Source: Acanthosoma haemorrhoidale
Taxonomy: Eukaryota; Arthropoda; Insecta; Hemiptera; Acanthosomatidae
Direction: 5' to 3'
DNA length: 64,000 nt
Assembly (NCBI GenBank): GCA_930367205.1
Contig: OV884013.1
Location: 117,204,869-117,268,868, forward strand
The notes beneath the pieces were generated by a model that saw only the letters and a program-made list of their open reading frames with translations, was not told the origin of the DNA and did not search any database. The position numbers were made by a program, and so were the translations under genes. Each line of letters starts with the position of its first letter. Positions within the stretch are counted from its first letter, which is position 1. Of the stretch, positions 24,413-37,617 are shown piece after piece.

Positions 24413-26639
24413 TATTGATTACAGAAGCATCATATACAATTCAGAAAGGTCGGGGTGCTCCGGACATCTGTTACGTTTCCATAGAGCCAAGAGTCATTTG
24501 TAGTCCTCCATTGTGAAGGCAAGTCCTGGACTCTACATCAGTAGAGACGATCTCGCAGAAATTTCCCATACTCGATTTGAAATTAATGGTCCGAGAGAGG
24601 TGGGTGGCTCCTCTATCAAGGGCTCCATCTGAAGCTCTGGAGGGCTTCTATTCTATAAGGAGCGCAGTTAAGGACGAGAAAAAAGTACAAACGAAAAAAT
24701 AATAAGGATCTCTCTTGGTGATTTGTAGCCCCTCGAGCCATGAGCGAGTTCATAGAGCGGACATCATGAGCTGGCACAAAGGGGGCTTCAGTGACACAAA
24801 GTGCCCGATAGTCCGTGAAAAAGGTGTCTGTCCCGAGGAGCAGGGAGAGCAGTAAATTTGGTCTTGTGGCCTGTAACGTCAGATCGGACCTCCCGTGCGA
24901 GGGAAAAAAATCTTCGGGCGTCCCCACGTCTGCCGAACCCCGTTCCACTGATCTGGTCTAGATAATGCCCCGGGAGTCATTTTTTATATCTAGCATACTG
25001 ATTATAATTGTCATGATTCATAAGCGATAAAAATTGCAATTTGCAATTTAAAAAGTCGTATAAACAATAAGGTTTCATCGCTTCATATCGAAGGGAGCGA
25101 GAGAATCGACTTATAACCGACACGTACAGTTATCGAACTGTAAGTAAAAAAACCGGAATCTAACTCAAAAAAGATTAGTCCTTTTTTTAATTATATTTTT
25201 TAAGGGATTTCTGAAGACAGCTCAGAAACTATTTAATATTTAAATTTATGATTTAATTACCCGAGGGTTCGAACAATTGTAAACAAACTTTACATTAAAA
25301 AATGTGATATCCAATAAGTTGTTAATAATAGATGAACTGATTTAATAAATTGTAAATACAAATACAAATAAATACAAATGAAAAAGTAATATAAGTAAAA
25401 ACATAAACAAATTAGGTTTGCTTGGCGAGATTAAGCCATCTTATACATTCCAACTTATGCCATAAAAGAAGTAGTAAGGAGCAGTTTTTTTTTAGATTGT
25501 GATTGCATTTATTTTTCAACACAAAAAATACTCTCAAAAAAATACAAATTGCAAAGTAAGCGATATAAATACGCTTTTAAAAAAGTACGTATTCACGTAG
25601 AGGACGTAATGTTCCAAATCAGTTCCTTATAATTTGGAGAGAAATATTTTTTCTTGCCTTGATGTAGTGCCGAATTGAACGTGATAAATTGAAACGAAAA
25701 CCCCCAGAAGTCGCATTTTCACTTTTTTGACGTTGGAGAAGTGCTTTTTTAAATAAAAAAAAAAAATTCACCAACTGACGAAACCCCTGGCCTGGCGAAG
25801 CCTTGCACAGTATTTTTATATAAGTTATAAGTATTGATGTCACGGGTTAGTATTGTGACTAGTGTTTTATTATTTCTTTTAGCTATGTTCTTTAAATTTG
25901 AAATATTTACCACTCATCTATAAATTAAAAAAAAAAAAACCAAACTTTTGGTGGGTCAATAGTTGTGCTGCTTACTAAAAATATATTGTGAATGTTAAAC
26001 ACACGGAGTTATAAGTTATCTTGTCTTGTGCACTAGTAGGCTAAGGATGAGTGAAAGGTTTATCGGGACCACCCAGACACTTTGAGTTACAGTGGAGTTG
26101 CCCTGTTAAGGGAAAAATATGAATTTGCTGAGAGCAAGGAGACAAAACCGACGGGGCCTGGCGAGAGCCAGTGTTCCGTGACCGGCAATATTGTGACACT
26201 CTCCCGACAATGGAGGAGTTGTTGATTTACTACTGCCATTGTTGCTGTTGTTGTAGGCAGCTCTTCTCTTCCATCTGCTTCCCAGCAGCACACTTCATTT
26301 GCAGCCATTCACCGATTATCTTACAGCTTTCTGTACTATATCATTGCTCAACTGTGAGCGAGGGGTAGATGTTTTAAACAGAATTATCTTCACTTATAAC
26401 CGAAATAATCCATTAAATATTACTATTTATTACGAAGTCATGTACAAAGAATGTAAAGTTTGGGACAGTGCAATTAGACACTGTTTAATTTAAATGTTAC
26501 TAATAAGCATTTCTCAAAATATGAGTTAAATTTTGATATCTAACAAATATATACTACTTGACTTTGCTATACTACAAATTACACTTGCCAATAGGTTTAT
26601 TTCTATAATATACTTATAATACAATAATATACATGTAGG
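24413..26639. other. Unique stretch with two GC-richer islands
   Basis: Islands lie at about 24520-24970 and 26030-26330. A 110-codon minus frame (24616-24948) spans the first and has no recognisable domain. The rest is AT-rich. The islands are candidates for regulatory DNA on composition alone. Confidence 0.35.
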
Positions 26640-26985
26640 TGTACTTGGGGCAAAGCTTAAGTGGAAAAAAACGTTAAGATTCACTAAGTTAAATACCTAG
26701 GCTTCCATCTCGACAAAAGACTGACATGGAACCACATACGAGGCTAAAAAGACAAGAACCAAACAGACGCTTTGGACAACTGTACAGACTACTTCCAAGG
26801 ACATCTCATCTCTCAATAGAAAACAAATTACTATTTTACAAAGTTATACTTAAGCCAATCTGGACATACGAAATAGAGCTATGGGAGACAGCAAAAAAGT
26901 CAAACATCAACCGTATCCAATCGTTTCTATCAAAAGTCCTGAGAAGAATAGTAAATGCCCCTTATTACGTCAGCAATCAAACGAT

Positions 26986-27016
<31 letters not shown>

Positions 27017-27494
27017 CCCTACATTCTCGAACTCATCCCTTCCAAGTTTATGAAATTCCATAGTAACCTATCCAACCACCCTAATCCCCTAGTCCACTGC
27101 ACCACTCATCCCTGTAATCCTTCCCGGCGACTGGAGCGGCAGTGGCCTCGTGACCTGCTATAAATGCGTGACAGTGGGTGTTCTGGCAATGGTCAGTTTC
27201 TCCAACCGTGCCCTGAGCGTATGTGGCTCTCTCGCTCTTCGTCAGCCTCCACTGGCTCGTATCCGGTGACGCGGCTGACGGAGGAGCGCGGAGACTCCCT
27301 TGGACTCCGCTTTCTTCTTCGCATGCGAGGGAGGTGACAGCCAAGTGGACTTGGGAGGTCTCTGGGCTGTTTGTAAATACTGTGTGAATGAGCGAGTAAA
27401 TGCAATTGTAAATATGGTATGAATAAAATCATTTATGCCATAAATTACTTATTAATTAATGAGGGAGACTGTAATTTTATCATAATAAAGTTGT
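26640..27494 (+). mobile_element. LINE-A copy 3 with an in-frame (TA)n expansion
   Basis: The RT remnant begins VKYLGFHLDKRLTWN near 26690 and a frameshift leads into a 145-codon frame (26726-27163) with LSIENKLLFYKVILKPIWTY and LELIPSKFMKFHSNLSNHPN, ending RQWPRDLL. A (TA)n run at 26989-27015 replaces the usual NKTLHNDLN segment, yet the frame stays open through an (IY)n stretch. The 3' UTR runs to AATAAAG near 27485. No RT core or endonuclease is present. Confidence 0.88.
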
Positions 27495-29489
27495 TGTTAG
27501 ACAATTAGAATTCTTTATCAGACCTTTAAAGTGTTAAATTCACATTGTGTTAAATATAAAATTCTCTGAATCTAGCATTACTGAAGTACAGTAGAGAACA
27601 AAAAAACAACTCATTATCTCAAAAGTAACTTTACATCTTTTAAAAATAAATTTCTACTCAGATGAAAACATTTTCCGGATGAGACTGATACCAGGCCTAG
27701 GGTTCATATTTAACTAACGAGATTACCATTTATGGAAGAACTGAAAGAACCATGACAAAACTTGAGTGACTATATACAAAAAAAAAAATTTTATTTTCGG
27801 GCATTCGCCGGCCCTGAATTTTGGAATCTATATGTACATGTATGATGTAGCTTTTACCTAAAAACATTAAAATGAACACAATAGAATGGGCTTGAAGTAA
27901 CCGTTATTAATAGTAAAACTTTTAAGTGGCTAAAGACTTAATCGATTCAGCATGTGAACAAAAAGTAATACCATATGAGTCTTAATTATTTATATTGCGA
28001 GATTTTTGGCGAAAATGAATCTATAAATATCTTTTACAGTATATAAATATTTGTTATTGATTCATCAGCAATACAACAGATGTATTCTTCGTCAGTCATA
28101 TCCATGTGCTTTGGTTGTTCTAGTCATGAAGTACTTACCGATCCGATCTAGCAAAGGCTAGTAGTCGAAGTGTTCCAGATCTTTTTATATTTATTGCAGT
28201 AAATTCTCAATCTTCGTTAACATCACATTTGAATTGCACGAGGTTAGGTTTTGACGTTACTACGGAAAACATGGCGGAGATGAAAAAAATTATTTAATCT
28301 TTGATGGCAGAAAAAAGATAGCGTTAATCCTTATTGTTAAGAAAGTATATTATGAATATAAAAAGTTAAAACTCGGTCAAATACTTTTACATTTCATACA
28401 ATTTACAAAAAAAAAAAGTCAAAAAGTGGAGTTGATCAATTTGACCTGTGAACGGATCATAGTTAAATTAAAAATATATTTACTTATATTAAGTCCGCCC
28501 AGTATCTATTGTCTGGCCCATTCTTTTCTGTATTTTGAGTGGTTTTAAGTCACCATGTAAAAATCTGACCGATAAAGATTTCATAAAAAATAAATTCAAA
28601 GAGATTTGAGAAAATTTTTGGCAGCCAAGAATAGAAACCAGATATTTCTTCTTCCTTCAACACCGTGCAAGTCAATTTTTTATTTAATAATAATAATAAT
28701 AAAACATTTCGATAAAAACTATAACATTTCAAATATATTTCTGGATATTTTTCCTTCTTATTCTTATTCTACGATTTTGTTTATAAATATTTAAAAAATG
28801 ACAATTTAATTCATGTTTAGCGTAAAAAAAAAATTTGTTGGTTGACATATTGAGTAACTCCTATTCATTAAGACCTCTTCGTATCGTCATCATATTTTTT
28901 GCAAGAATACGATTCGTCTTAATTGATTTTATCAACAGATCTTAACTGCTTAATTTGGAAATCATGAGTAACGAGGTTTTAATTACAGGAAGACAGTGCT
29001 CACTGAGCAATATATGAAGACAAATCTAATAGTTTAGTAAAAATTGTCAAATAATTTAATTGATATATATATTTATAAATATCTGAACTATCGAATAGCC
29101 TTTGCTTTTCAATTAAGTATCCTATAGCGTTATTTATTGGATTTAAACACGCTCCCAACTCCTTACATAAGCCGATATATGATAAGCTGTGGACGATTGT
29201 ACAGAACAATTGTTGTATAAGCAATTGTCTGTAGGGCGCGCCTTAAAAGGGAACTAGAGCACTTTCTAGTCCCCTAATCGCACCTGGAGATAATCCCATT
29301 GCGAAACGATGACGTGTCCGTCTTTGCAATAATGATACAAGTTACTCATATATAAACTATTTTAATTGCAGATTAGTAGATGCGAGGACATTGCTTTAAT
29401 TTAATTTTATATTTTTAACTTTTGACTAAATATTTTCTTGAAGAGTTTTATTTTTGCGAGTTTTAGATATTTTCTTTCCATTAAAGTAA
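27495..29489. other. AT-rich unique sequence, no gene seen
   Basis: About 2 kb of low-GC sequence with A-homopolymers. Frames of 60-74 codons are compositionally trivial. Nothing is supported. Confidence 0.45.
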
Positions 29490-30262
29490 TTAAAGTGCTG
29501 GCAACCCTAAAAAAATAACAATTTGACAGCGGATGAAGCGTTACACGATAGAACGTGTGTATATTGCTAAACATTATCTCAAAAATAATGAAAGTTTGGT
29601 GGCCGCAGTTAAAAAGTTCAAACAAAATATGGTCGGAATAGTGTTTTGACTTCATCAACTGTGAAGAGATTAATTGAAAATTTTAGAGAGACTGGATCAG
29701 TTTAAGACACTAAACACACTGGTCGTCCAAAAACAAACCGTTCAAATGTCAATATCCAAGCAGTGTGTGAGAGTGTTGTTGAAAATCCAGGAACATCAAT
29801 TCGGCGTCGTAAACACAGTTCTTTGTTCTTGACATGGTGCCACATGCCATACAGCCCATGAAACAATTCAAATACTGCATAAGACATTTCCAGGTCGTGT
29901 ACTCTCTCGTTTCGGTGATCAGAATTGGCCCCCTAGATCATGTGATTTAACACCTTTAGATTTCTTTTTATGGGGTTATTTGAAGTCAAAGGTGTATGTC
30001 AACAGGTCCACGTGCATTAAAAGAGGAAATTCAACGCCACATGAAGAAAAATTCAACCACATTTGTGGCAAATGGTCATGGAAAATTTCGACAAAAGAGT
30101 GCGTATATGCCAGCTGTCATGGAGGCCATTAGCCTGATGTGTTATTCCATAAATAACCCTATCCTATTTACTTTATAATTCAATAAAAAAATAACAGCAA
30201 AAATACTAAAAACTGTGCTTTCTATTTAAATCAAATCTTGCGTTAATTCTGGGACACCCTTT
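29490..30262 (+). mobile_element. TcM copy B: DD41D mariner-like element, internally deleted
   Basis: The plus strand carries the transposase N-terminus (KHYLKNNESL near 29570-29600), then the VENPGTSIRRRKHSSL segment. That is joined at about 29828-29835 to CATGGTGCCACATGCC, a different downstream breakpoint from the other copies. The right end is intact (GGGACACCCTT, 30250-30261). The left terminal repeat is lost. Frameshifts and stops are frequent. Confidence 0.87.
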
Positions 30263-31510
30263 ATTATACAGTCAGTTCATTATCAAACTATCTCTGAACA
30301 GCAATGACTCATTGACTTGCGCTGGCGCTGCTACCTGTGAGAGAAAGCAGGAACTACCTCAGCCCTATAGCTCTCAGCCCTGGGTCCTTAGCCCTTTACC
30401 CTTTAGACAGCGGAGCACAGTAAGAGACTGTAACAAGGAAGAGCAGTGCTCAGGAGAGTGGAGCTCAAAAGAAAACTCTTTTGGATAATCTTGAACATGA
30501 GTGAGAAAAACATTTTGATCAAGCAGAGAGAGAAAGAAGAAACGGGCTGGGCTTATTCACTTATGAGTCGCCATGTAAGCTATTCGCAACATTATAATCC
30601 TGGATCAAATAACCTAGAGTTCATATCAAACTCCCTCAACACGTCAGCCTTCATCCTTCAATCGCACTACTGCCCATAATTCATTATTTATATTTATATT
30701 CAATATGTATAATTTGTTCAGAGCCGATGGAAAAATTTACCCTATTTTATATACTTAATTTATTTAAAAGCTAAATTAGACCACCTTATTCAACCTAACA
30801 TCTTATCTTTTTCTCCGTACCCGATTAAAAAAGCATTTTCCTAGAGCCTTGGGAACTATCTTAAGTCACCGAACGATTAAAAGACAGATTTATAGCTACG
30901 CAATACAGCGAAGAATCTACCCAGCTCGAAGGAAGCTAACTTCAACTTGGCGATTTGAACTAGGTCATGTTATCGTTACAGATCCTAACTCGGCGTTTTG
31001 TCTGCTATCTGATCCTAAGGTTAGACCATACCGTTACCATAGTAACGAGCCATATTGTCCATACTAGGGCATTAGTAATTGTTCCGCCATCTTGTCACTA
31101 GCATACTCAAAGTGCTTTTTAATACTCTCACCATAATGATCATCTGATCGAAACTGTAGTCTTTCAATAATGTCACGCTCCAATACTTTAGCGTAGGCTT
31201 ATGAAACAAATACACGTCTTCAGGAATTTATTTGCTGTTATTTATTGTATTTATTATTTTTGACATATATAAATCACTTATAAATGGGTGTTGAGACATT
31301 AAAGCACAGCCCACGTGCTATGGCTCGGTCTCTATGCGTTATTTTTACGATAACGTAAAAAGTATTACTAAAGTGAATAGATTTTATTTAGTAGCTTTCC
31401 ATGGACTAGTAGTTATCTTCACTTCTACCCTTAATTCAGGCATTCGATTCCTCAGTCTTGAAAAATCACGATGCCCTTGGCAACATTTCCTTCCAAACTC
31501 CCTACATTAC
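30263..31510. other. Unique stretch, no gene recognised
   Basis: Moderately GC-rich at 30290-30700 with a 77-codon frame (30446-30679). Not recognisable. No repeat family is detected. Confidence 0.4.
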
Positions 31511-32116
31511 ACTGCACCACTCATCCCTATAATCCTCCTCGGAGACTGGACCGGCCTCGTGACCTGCTATAAATGCGTAACATTTGGAGTCCTGGCAATT
31601 GCCAGTTTATCCAATCATGTCCTGAGCGTCTGTGGCTCTCGCTCTCTTGGTCAGCTTCTACTGGCTCGAATTCGGTGACGCGGCAGACGGAGGAGCCTGG
31701 GGGACTTCCCAAGACTCTGCTTCCTCTTTTGCATGCGAGGTAGGTGACAACCATGTGTACTTGGGAGGTCTATGGTCTGTTTGTAAATAATATATGAAAA
31801 TTGTAAATATGGTATGAATGAGGACATTTTTCACAATTGAAGGGTTTGCTGCAAAAAGGAGGTAGCTCCAATTTTTCCATTTGTTGGGAAACCAAACAAA
31901 ACGTTTAAAAAATTCAAATTTTAAGTTATGTAAAAATATTGTTGTTGCTTACTTTCAATTATGGTGTTTACATATTACCATTGGAGCTGCATCCTTTTTG
32001 TGCCGAATAAAAGAGGGTTTTTTTTTAAACAGCTATGGGATGGAGCTACCTCCTTTTTGCAGCAAACCCTTCAATTACCCAATAAGGCAGATTGTAATTT
32101 TATCACAATAAAGTTT
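31511..32116 (+). mobile_element. LINE-A copy 4, interrupted by a MITE
   Basis: This copy begins in the last codons before the ORF end (CACTCATCCCTATAATCCTC) and continues through the 3' UTR to CACAATAAAG near 32112. It is interrupted at the sequence CACAATT by a 234-bp TIR element (31839-32072). Removing the insert and one AATT restores the arrangement seen in other copies. Confidence 0.87.
31835..32076. mobile_element. 234-bp MITE with perfect 32-bp inverted repeats and AATT duplication
   Basis: 31839-31870 (gaagggtttgctgcaaaaag... to ...tagctcca) is the exact reverse complement of 32041-32072. AATT flanks both sides (31835-31838, 32073-32076), whereas the empty LINE-A site has AATT once, so it is a target duplication. 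A degenerate extra copy of the repeat lies inside at 31982-32007 (tggagctgcatcctttttgt). There is no coding capacity. Four-base duplications occur in Sola1, Chapaev-type and Ginger DNA transposons. The superfamily is undetermined. Confidence 0.9.
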
Positions 32117-33298
32117 TGATTAATGTAGTATAGAACAATTTTTCTTAACGTATAACACAATTCTAAAGAGCAAACACTCCAAAAATATTTTATTTATTGT
32201 TACATAATCATTCGGCATTTCACCTATTTCAGGCGATCCCAGGGCTATGAGTGATATTGTCTTTAAATACTCTATTTCAATTTTACTTTTTCTTCATAAA
32301 AAACTTTGGGCACAATTTAAGTATTCAACTTGAAAATATAATTACTTGCTGCATAGTCAAATTCATAATTATAAAATAATATGTGAGGAATATGAAAAAA
32401 TATACTAGCGTTCTAAAAAAAATACGAAGTGAAAGGGATAAGTAGAACGCCATCAGTTCGACGGTTTTGAATAATAATAATCATTAGCCTTCTTTTAATG
32501 CAACTATTCAAGTAATGTCTCATGTTTATTCAATCTATATTGAATAACGTTTATCTTATGAACAGTCAACACAAAACTATATTTCCGGTAACGCCTAGAA
32601 ATAAATACTTCAATTTCATTTTTTTTTTTTACTATTAATTACTAATGCACACGTTGGAATTATTTCACTGCTTGTGACCGTTTTCATCACACATATGTGA
32701 ATGGCCGACATAATGCTCCGATGTCAAATGGACTAGCGCCATCTCAGGGAACAATAATTTTCGGCTGTCTATAAATCATGAGGACAATTTATGATTTCCT
32801 CTGTGTAGTGTCAGCCAGCGATCCTTCAGCCTGGGCATTTGCTTATGAAAAGGTGCTGATATCTTCCCCTTCATCCTATGACACCATCCCGAGATTTATC
32901 GTTCATCAAAGTGGACGTCTGGCTTTACTTGAAGGCATCATTCCCATCATCCCGTTCAATCATTACCCTTTCGCTTATTTTTACATATATTTACATTCAA
33001 ATGTACATATCATATATGTTTATTATATATATTTTTTATCGTTAACTTGGCTCGTACAAGCTCCGAAAACTATGGTGACTATTGTACTAGTGCGCTTATA
33101 AATAAAAATATTTATCAAATAACCTGAGAAATCAAATGGCTTAAATAGACATATCAATATATACAAATAAAGCTATTGAGGAGTTCATTATGTTCAGGTA
33201 ATCAGCCCACCATTACAATCTTAAGCAAGCTATATTCCAACCTATCATATATAGTTCTTTTTAGTAATCTATATAAAAACAAAAAAAAATTTTTTTTA
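32117..33298. other. Unique stretch with island at about 32690-32960
   Basis: The island is GC-richer and holds a 107-codon plus frame (32778-33101) whose C-terminal half is AT-rich. No domain is recognisable. The rest is AT-rich. Confidence 0.35.
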
Positions 33299-33840
33299 TT
33301 CCTTTATTGTGCTAAAATTACAATCTGCCTTATTAGGCAATAAGTAATTAAGATAAATGCTCTCATTCATACCATATTTACAATGCATCATTCACTCGCT
33401 CATTCGTACAGTATTTACAGACAGCCCAGAGGTCTCCCAAATCCACATGTTTGTCACCTCCCTCGCATACGAAACAGGAAGTGGAGTCTTGGGAAGTCCC
33501 CCACGCTCCTACGTCAGCCGCGTCACTGGATAAGAGCCAGCGGTGGCTGACGAAGAGCGCGAGAGCAACATACGCTTAGGACATGATTGGAGAAACTGGC
33601 CATTGCCAGGACTCCCAATGTTACACATTTATAGCAGGTCACGAGGCCGGTCCAGTCTCCGAGGAGGATTATAGGGATGAGTGGAGTCTGTGCTAGGGGG
33701 TTAGGGTGGTTGGATAGGTTACTATGGAATTATATAAACTTGGAAGGGATGAGTTCAAGAATGTATGGTATATTAAGATCGTAATGAAGGGTTTTGTTGC
33801 TGACATAATAAGGGGCATTTACTATTGTTCTCAGGACTTA
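33299..33840 (-). mobile_element. LINE-A copy 5
   Basis: Minus strand. The 3' end at 33299 (reverse complement of GCACAATAAAGGAAT) matches the end of copy 7, so both belong to the same subfamily. It extends through the 3' UTR and the end of the ORF to TACTATTGTTCTCAGGACTT, where homology to the longer copies stops at 33840. It is 5'-truncated and carries deletions. Confidence 0.87.
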
Positions 33841-34813
33841 AAAAACAACTAAAATAATGCATTATAATGACAAGTTTTCTGGCGAAAAACACTAAAAACT
33901 ACGGTTTCTTATGTTTAGTATTAAAACTAAATACTAGCACTCATTGGTTTTACCGTTCGTAAAGTTGGGTGCGATCACTGTAACAGTTCCAAAATAGGAA
34001 CATTAGTGGCAGACGAAATAAAGGAAAAATGTGCAGAAGATATTAAAAAGACTGGAACGATGGTTAGAGAAGATGACATGGCGTCAATTAGCCAATGCTG
34101 GCTGATATTGGCCAATGGCGGCAACGGAGATTGTCCCATCTTCACCGCAGGTCGTTTATATTGCTCTTATCTTCAACGGCATCAGCGTGCATAATCTACC
34201 AACTCTGTTTCACAAATCATAAGTGCTGTTTTCATACCCCGAAGACAAATCTGCAGGGGATTTGCATCTTCTATATAAACATCCGCCAGTGGAATTAATC
34301 AAACCGTCCACTTGTCCGTGTGGGAGTCATGTGCATGTTGCATCTAGTGTAGTGCGGCTTGTACAATGTCGCTTCGATTTTATCAATGTGTAGCTGATAC
34401 AGTTCTTGAAATACGCCCGCTCCAAAAGTATAATATGTGATATACAGCAAAGGCTAGGCAGAAGGATCTTATGGACAATCAATATGAAAACATCTCAATT
34501 GCAATGAGATATATACAAAGAATGTCCTCTTTGTAACTCCTTGGACTATGGGTGGATGGAGATATTACAATACAATCAGTATATAGGTTTTTTTATACCT
34601 TTAAAAATATGATTAATAAATCACACCAAAGAATCAGAATGAATGAAGGCTAGACAGCTTGGTTTAGCAAACAGAGACTTAACGAATCATTGAAGCAAAT
34701 GACTGGTCTGTACACGGAGGTTAAATATCTTACAAAAGGAACCTAGGGTCAATTTGAAGACCCTGTACTCGGGTAATCAGGGTTCATCCAGCCAATGAGT
34801 CGAACTCTAGACT
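33841..34813. other. Unannotated unique sequence
   Basis: Two overlapping plus frames (34006-34194, 34095-34298) are not recognisable. No repeat is detected. Confidence 0.4.
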
Positions 34814-35150
34814 CAATCTTTGTCGTGGAGAGTCTTTTAAAACAAAAAGAAAGAAAAGCTTTATTATGAAGTGCAAGCAAAACACTCGTATATACAAATA
34901 TTAAGAGTTACGTTACTACATACTGGTTGGTAAGTCAGGGCACGAGTGGGATCTGAGGCTAAAGCTGAGACATATACGTATAAGAAAAGGATAAGATTCT
35001 AGGAAGTAGGAAGGTCTTGGAGGGATGCGGTTGCATACTTAAAAATAACAGGAACCATCAGTGACTTCCATGAAGTCACGAGGCCGCTATACAGTTCTGC
35101 TCAAGCCTCTTCTCATTTTAGCATTATATATAATATTAGCATTATAAAAC
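34814..35150 (+). repeat. RepK copy 1 (left arm of a large inverted repeat)
   Basis: It shares blocks such as tatacaaatattaagagtta, gttactacatactgg and ggtcttggagggatgcggt with three other copies (35311-35661 inverted, 37291-37611, 37618-37848). Both arms also share an outer ATTATAATGCTA-type end. It has no coding signal. The class is unknown; it may be the 3' part of an unrecognised element. Confidence 0.82.
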
Positions 35151-35310
35151 TCTTGATGAACAGGGAGTAAATGGTGGACGTCCCTCAAGAACGCAATTAC
35201 TGACTTCAACAGTATCTTTCATGTGGTACATGTAGTCACTAGCCTAGGACGATCTTATTTTTTTTTTCGAATTACACTTTTTGACTTTTGAGTCGCATAC
35301 CATTCTTCAG

Positions 35311-35661
35311 TTATATAATGCTAACAATATTATAATGCTAAAAGTAGAAGGGGCTTGAGCAGAACTGTATACTGTTATTTTTTAAGTAAGCGACCGCATC
35401 CCTCCAAGACCTCCCTACCTATTCCCTGAACAACCCTTTTCTTATACATATATGTTTCAGGTTTAGCTCCAGACCATACTTGTTCTCCGACACTTGTTCC
35501 CACACATCCCACCCAGTATGTAGTAACGTAACTCTTAATATTTGTATATACCAACGTTTTGCTTGTACTTCAAAATAAAGCTTTTCTTTCTTTTCTTTTA
35601 AAAGACTCTCCTCTACAAAGATTATTTAGCTTTCGATGAACGCTGCTCATCATCCTTCAAT
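35311..35661 (-). repeat. RepK copy 2 (right arm, inverted)
   Basis: Reverse complement of RepK copy 1 and better preserved. It extends about 30 bp further out (TTTCGATGAACGCTGCTCATC), a segment also found at the start of copy 4. On the plus strand it contains CTTCAAAATAAAGC. About 160 bp separates the two arms, so a transcript across both could fold into a long hairpin. Confidence 0.82.
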
Positions 35662-37290
35662 TCTCGCCATGAAGTTACTAAGCAGCGACTAAAAAGCTTT
35701 TAGGAAAATACTTAAAATTTTTAAATAACGTTTACGGTTAGTGGGCTATTTTTGATTTTTGTGGGGGGGGGGCATTTCGCATTGAAGCTCTGATGATTAA
35801 ATCAAATCCTCAAGCTTAACTAGTGTTTTAAAGATTTAAAAAAATTAATTTTAAACCAAAAAACAGTTTATATGAAATTCATCACAGGTCCCCAGCTTGA
35901 TGTTTGCTACGACAATATAATGCTGGCGTCTTCATAAGACATTAGGCGTTATTTATAAAACAAATTAAATTTAAAACTAAAACTAACTAGTCGTATTGAG
36001 TAAGGTACAAAATGAATCTCAGTGCCTTTTTGTTGAACCTACTGTATGTACTTGAAGGCGGGGTTCTATGACTATAATTGCTTGTGTTCTATGTGTCATT
36101 GAAACTTTAACTCGACCTTAGTTTGAGGAATGGGCCTGAAAATCAAACCTATGGAAAACATAGAGACTCATTAATTATCTACGAGATGTAAGACCGTGAC
36201 CATATTTTGGTTATTGTCAGCTGTCCAGTATAAATCCCAGGTCACAATATTAGTCTCATACAAAGTAATTAATTAAATTGTTTAGTAAAAATTGAGTGAT
36301 TTGTCTTTTGAATGTTTCGAAATTGACTCCGAACAGAATAAATTACATTTTTTGTGATTTGATTTCAACCAGAAACGCATAGTAGAGAATCTAAACTTGG
36401 GACTAAATGAGTTTTCAGGATCACAGGTTAGTACCGAATTACCTGATCTACCGAAAACATGACCTGTATTTGACCCTAAAGATTCGCTATGAAAAATTTC
36501 TGTTTTTGAAAGGACGAACTCATCACTTGACAAATTAAAGATCACGACCTGTTTATTAAGATGTTATGTGTGTTCAGATTTTAGTTGAGTATGATTACTA
36601 AGAGGTCATGAAAAGAGTAATTAAATCGCCAGTAGTAACGAAACCCTTAATTGTAAGTATGATACTGCAGTTTGCATATTATACACTTTCTACAACTTTA
36701 ACATAAACAAACCCGGCTTGAGCTTCAATGTTTTTACTCCAGGACCAAATGTAGAAGTTGAAAGATCCCATAGACGTAAATAACTATTAGTTGGCTCATT
36801 AATACTCCGAAGAAGAAACTACCATACCTGTTCCTGGAACCCTGGAAGCCCGGAGACGTAACCGAGGTTCGGGCTGGAAATTGTCTCCAGGCGACCTCCG
36901 ACCCCGGCGGTTTCTCTTCTTCATCTCATTACCCATTCCTCCTGGAGGACCCATTTCTGCCTAACAAGGGCTATTTCGAAAATGTGCTGCCTTTAATTCC
37001 ACAATGGCTGTAATCCGCTCTCTGCGCTTGCTTTCAGGGAGAAACCTTCAGGACTCCTCCAAGAGGCAATCGAAAGCTCGTCTTGCTCAATACGTCTTAG
37101 TGCACATATGTTCCGATGGTACACCCAGTATGAAGAACGTTTATTCTTATTGAACTTAAATATTTTAAATATAATTACCCTATGTGGAGAATCATGTTTG
37201 GAAATCATTTGGGTCTGTTTAAATACCACCCTTTAATTAAATGATTATTATTTATCAGTTAATCTTTGTTTAGTTTCGCATAAGTGGCTA
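35662..37290. other. Unique stretch with island at about 36830-37100
   Basis: A G10 homopolymer lies at 35763-35772. A minus frame of 87 codons (36282-36545) has balanced composition but no recognisable domain. The island at 36830-37100 is GC-rich (CCCGGAGACG, GACCCCGGCGG) and may be regulatory. Confidence 0.35.
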
Positions 37291-37611
37291 TAGTTAAATA
37301 ATCTTTGTAAAGGAGAGTCATTTAAAAGAAGATTTTATTTTGAAGTACAAGCAAAACACTGGTATATACAAATATTAAGAGTTACGTTACTACATACTGG
37401 GTGGGATGAGGGGGAACGAGTGTCGGAGAACAAGTGGGGACTGGGGCTAAAGCTGAGGCATATGTGTATAAGAGAAAGGTAGTTCAGGGAATAGGTAGGG
37501 AGGTCTTGGAGGGATGCGGTCGCTTACTTAAAAAATAACAGGAAACACTAACTTCCATGAAGTCACGAGCAGGTTCTGCTCAAGTCCCTTCTACTTTTAG
37601 CATTATAATAT
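37291..37611 (+). repeat. RepK copy 3
   Basis: Same orientation as copy 1. It is full-length relative to the shared core, ending at CTTTTAGCATTATAATATTGC. It is followed directly by copy 4, giving a tandem spacing of about 350 bp. Confidence 0.82.
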
Positions 37612-37617
37612 TGCTGT

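Noticed and set aside
24139..24516. 125-codon plus-strand frame over TcM copy A
   Set aside because: Antisense to the transposase remnant; the minus strand carries the recognisable DD41D protein.
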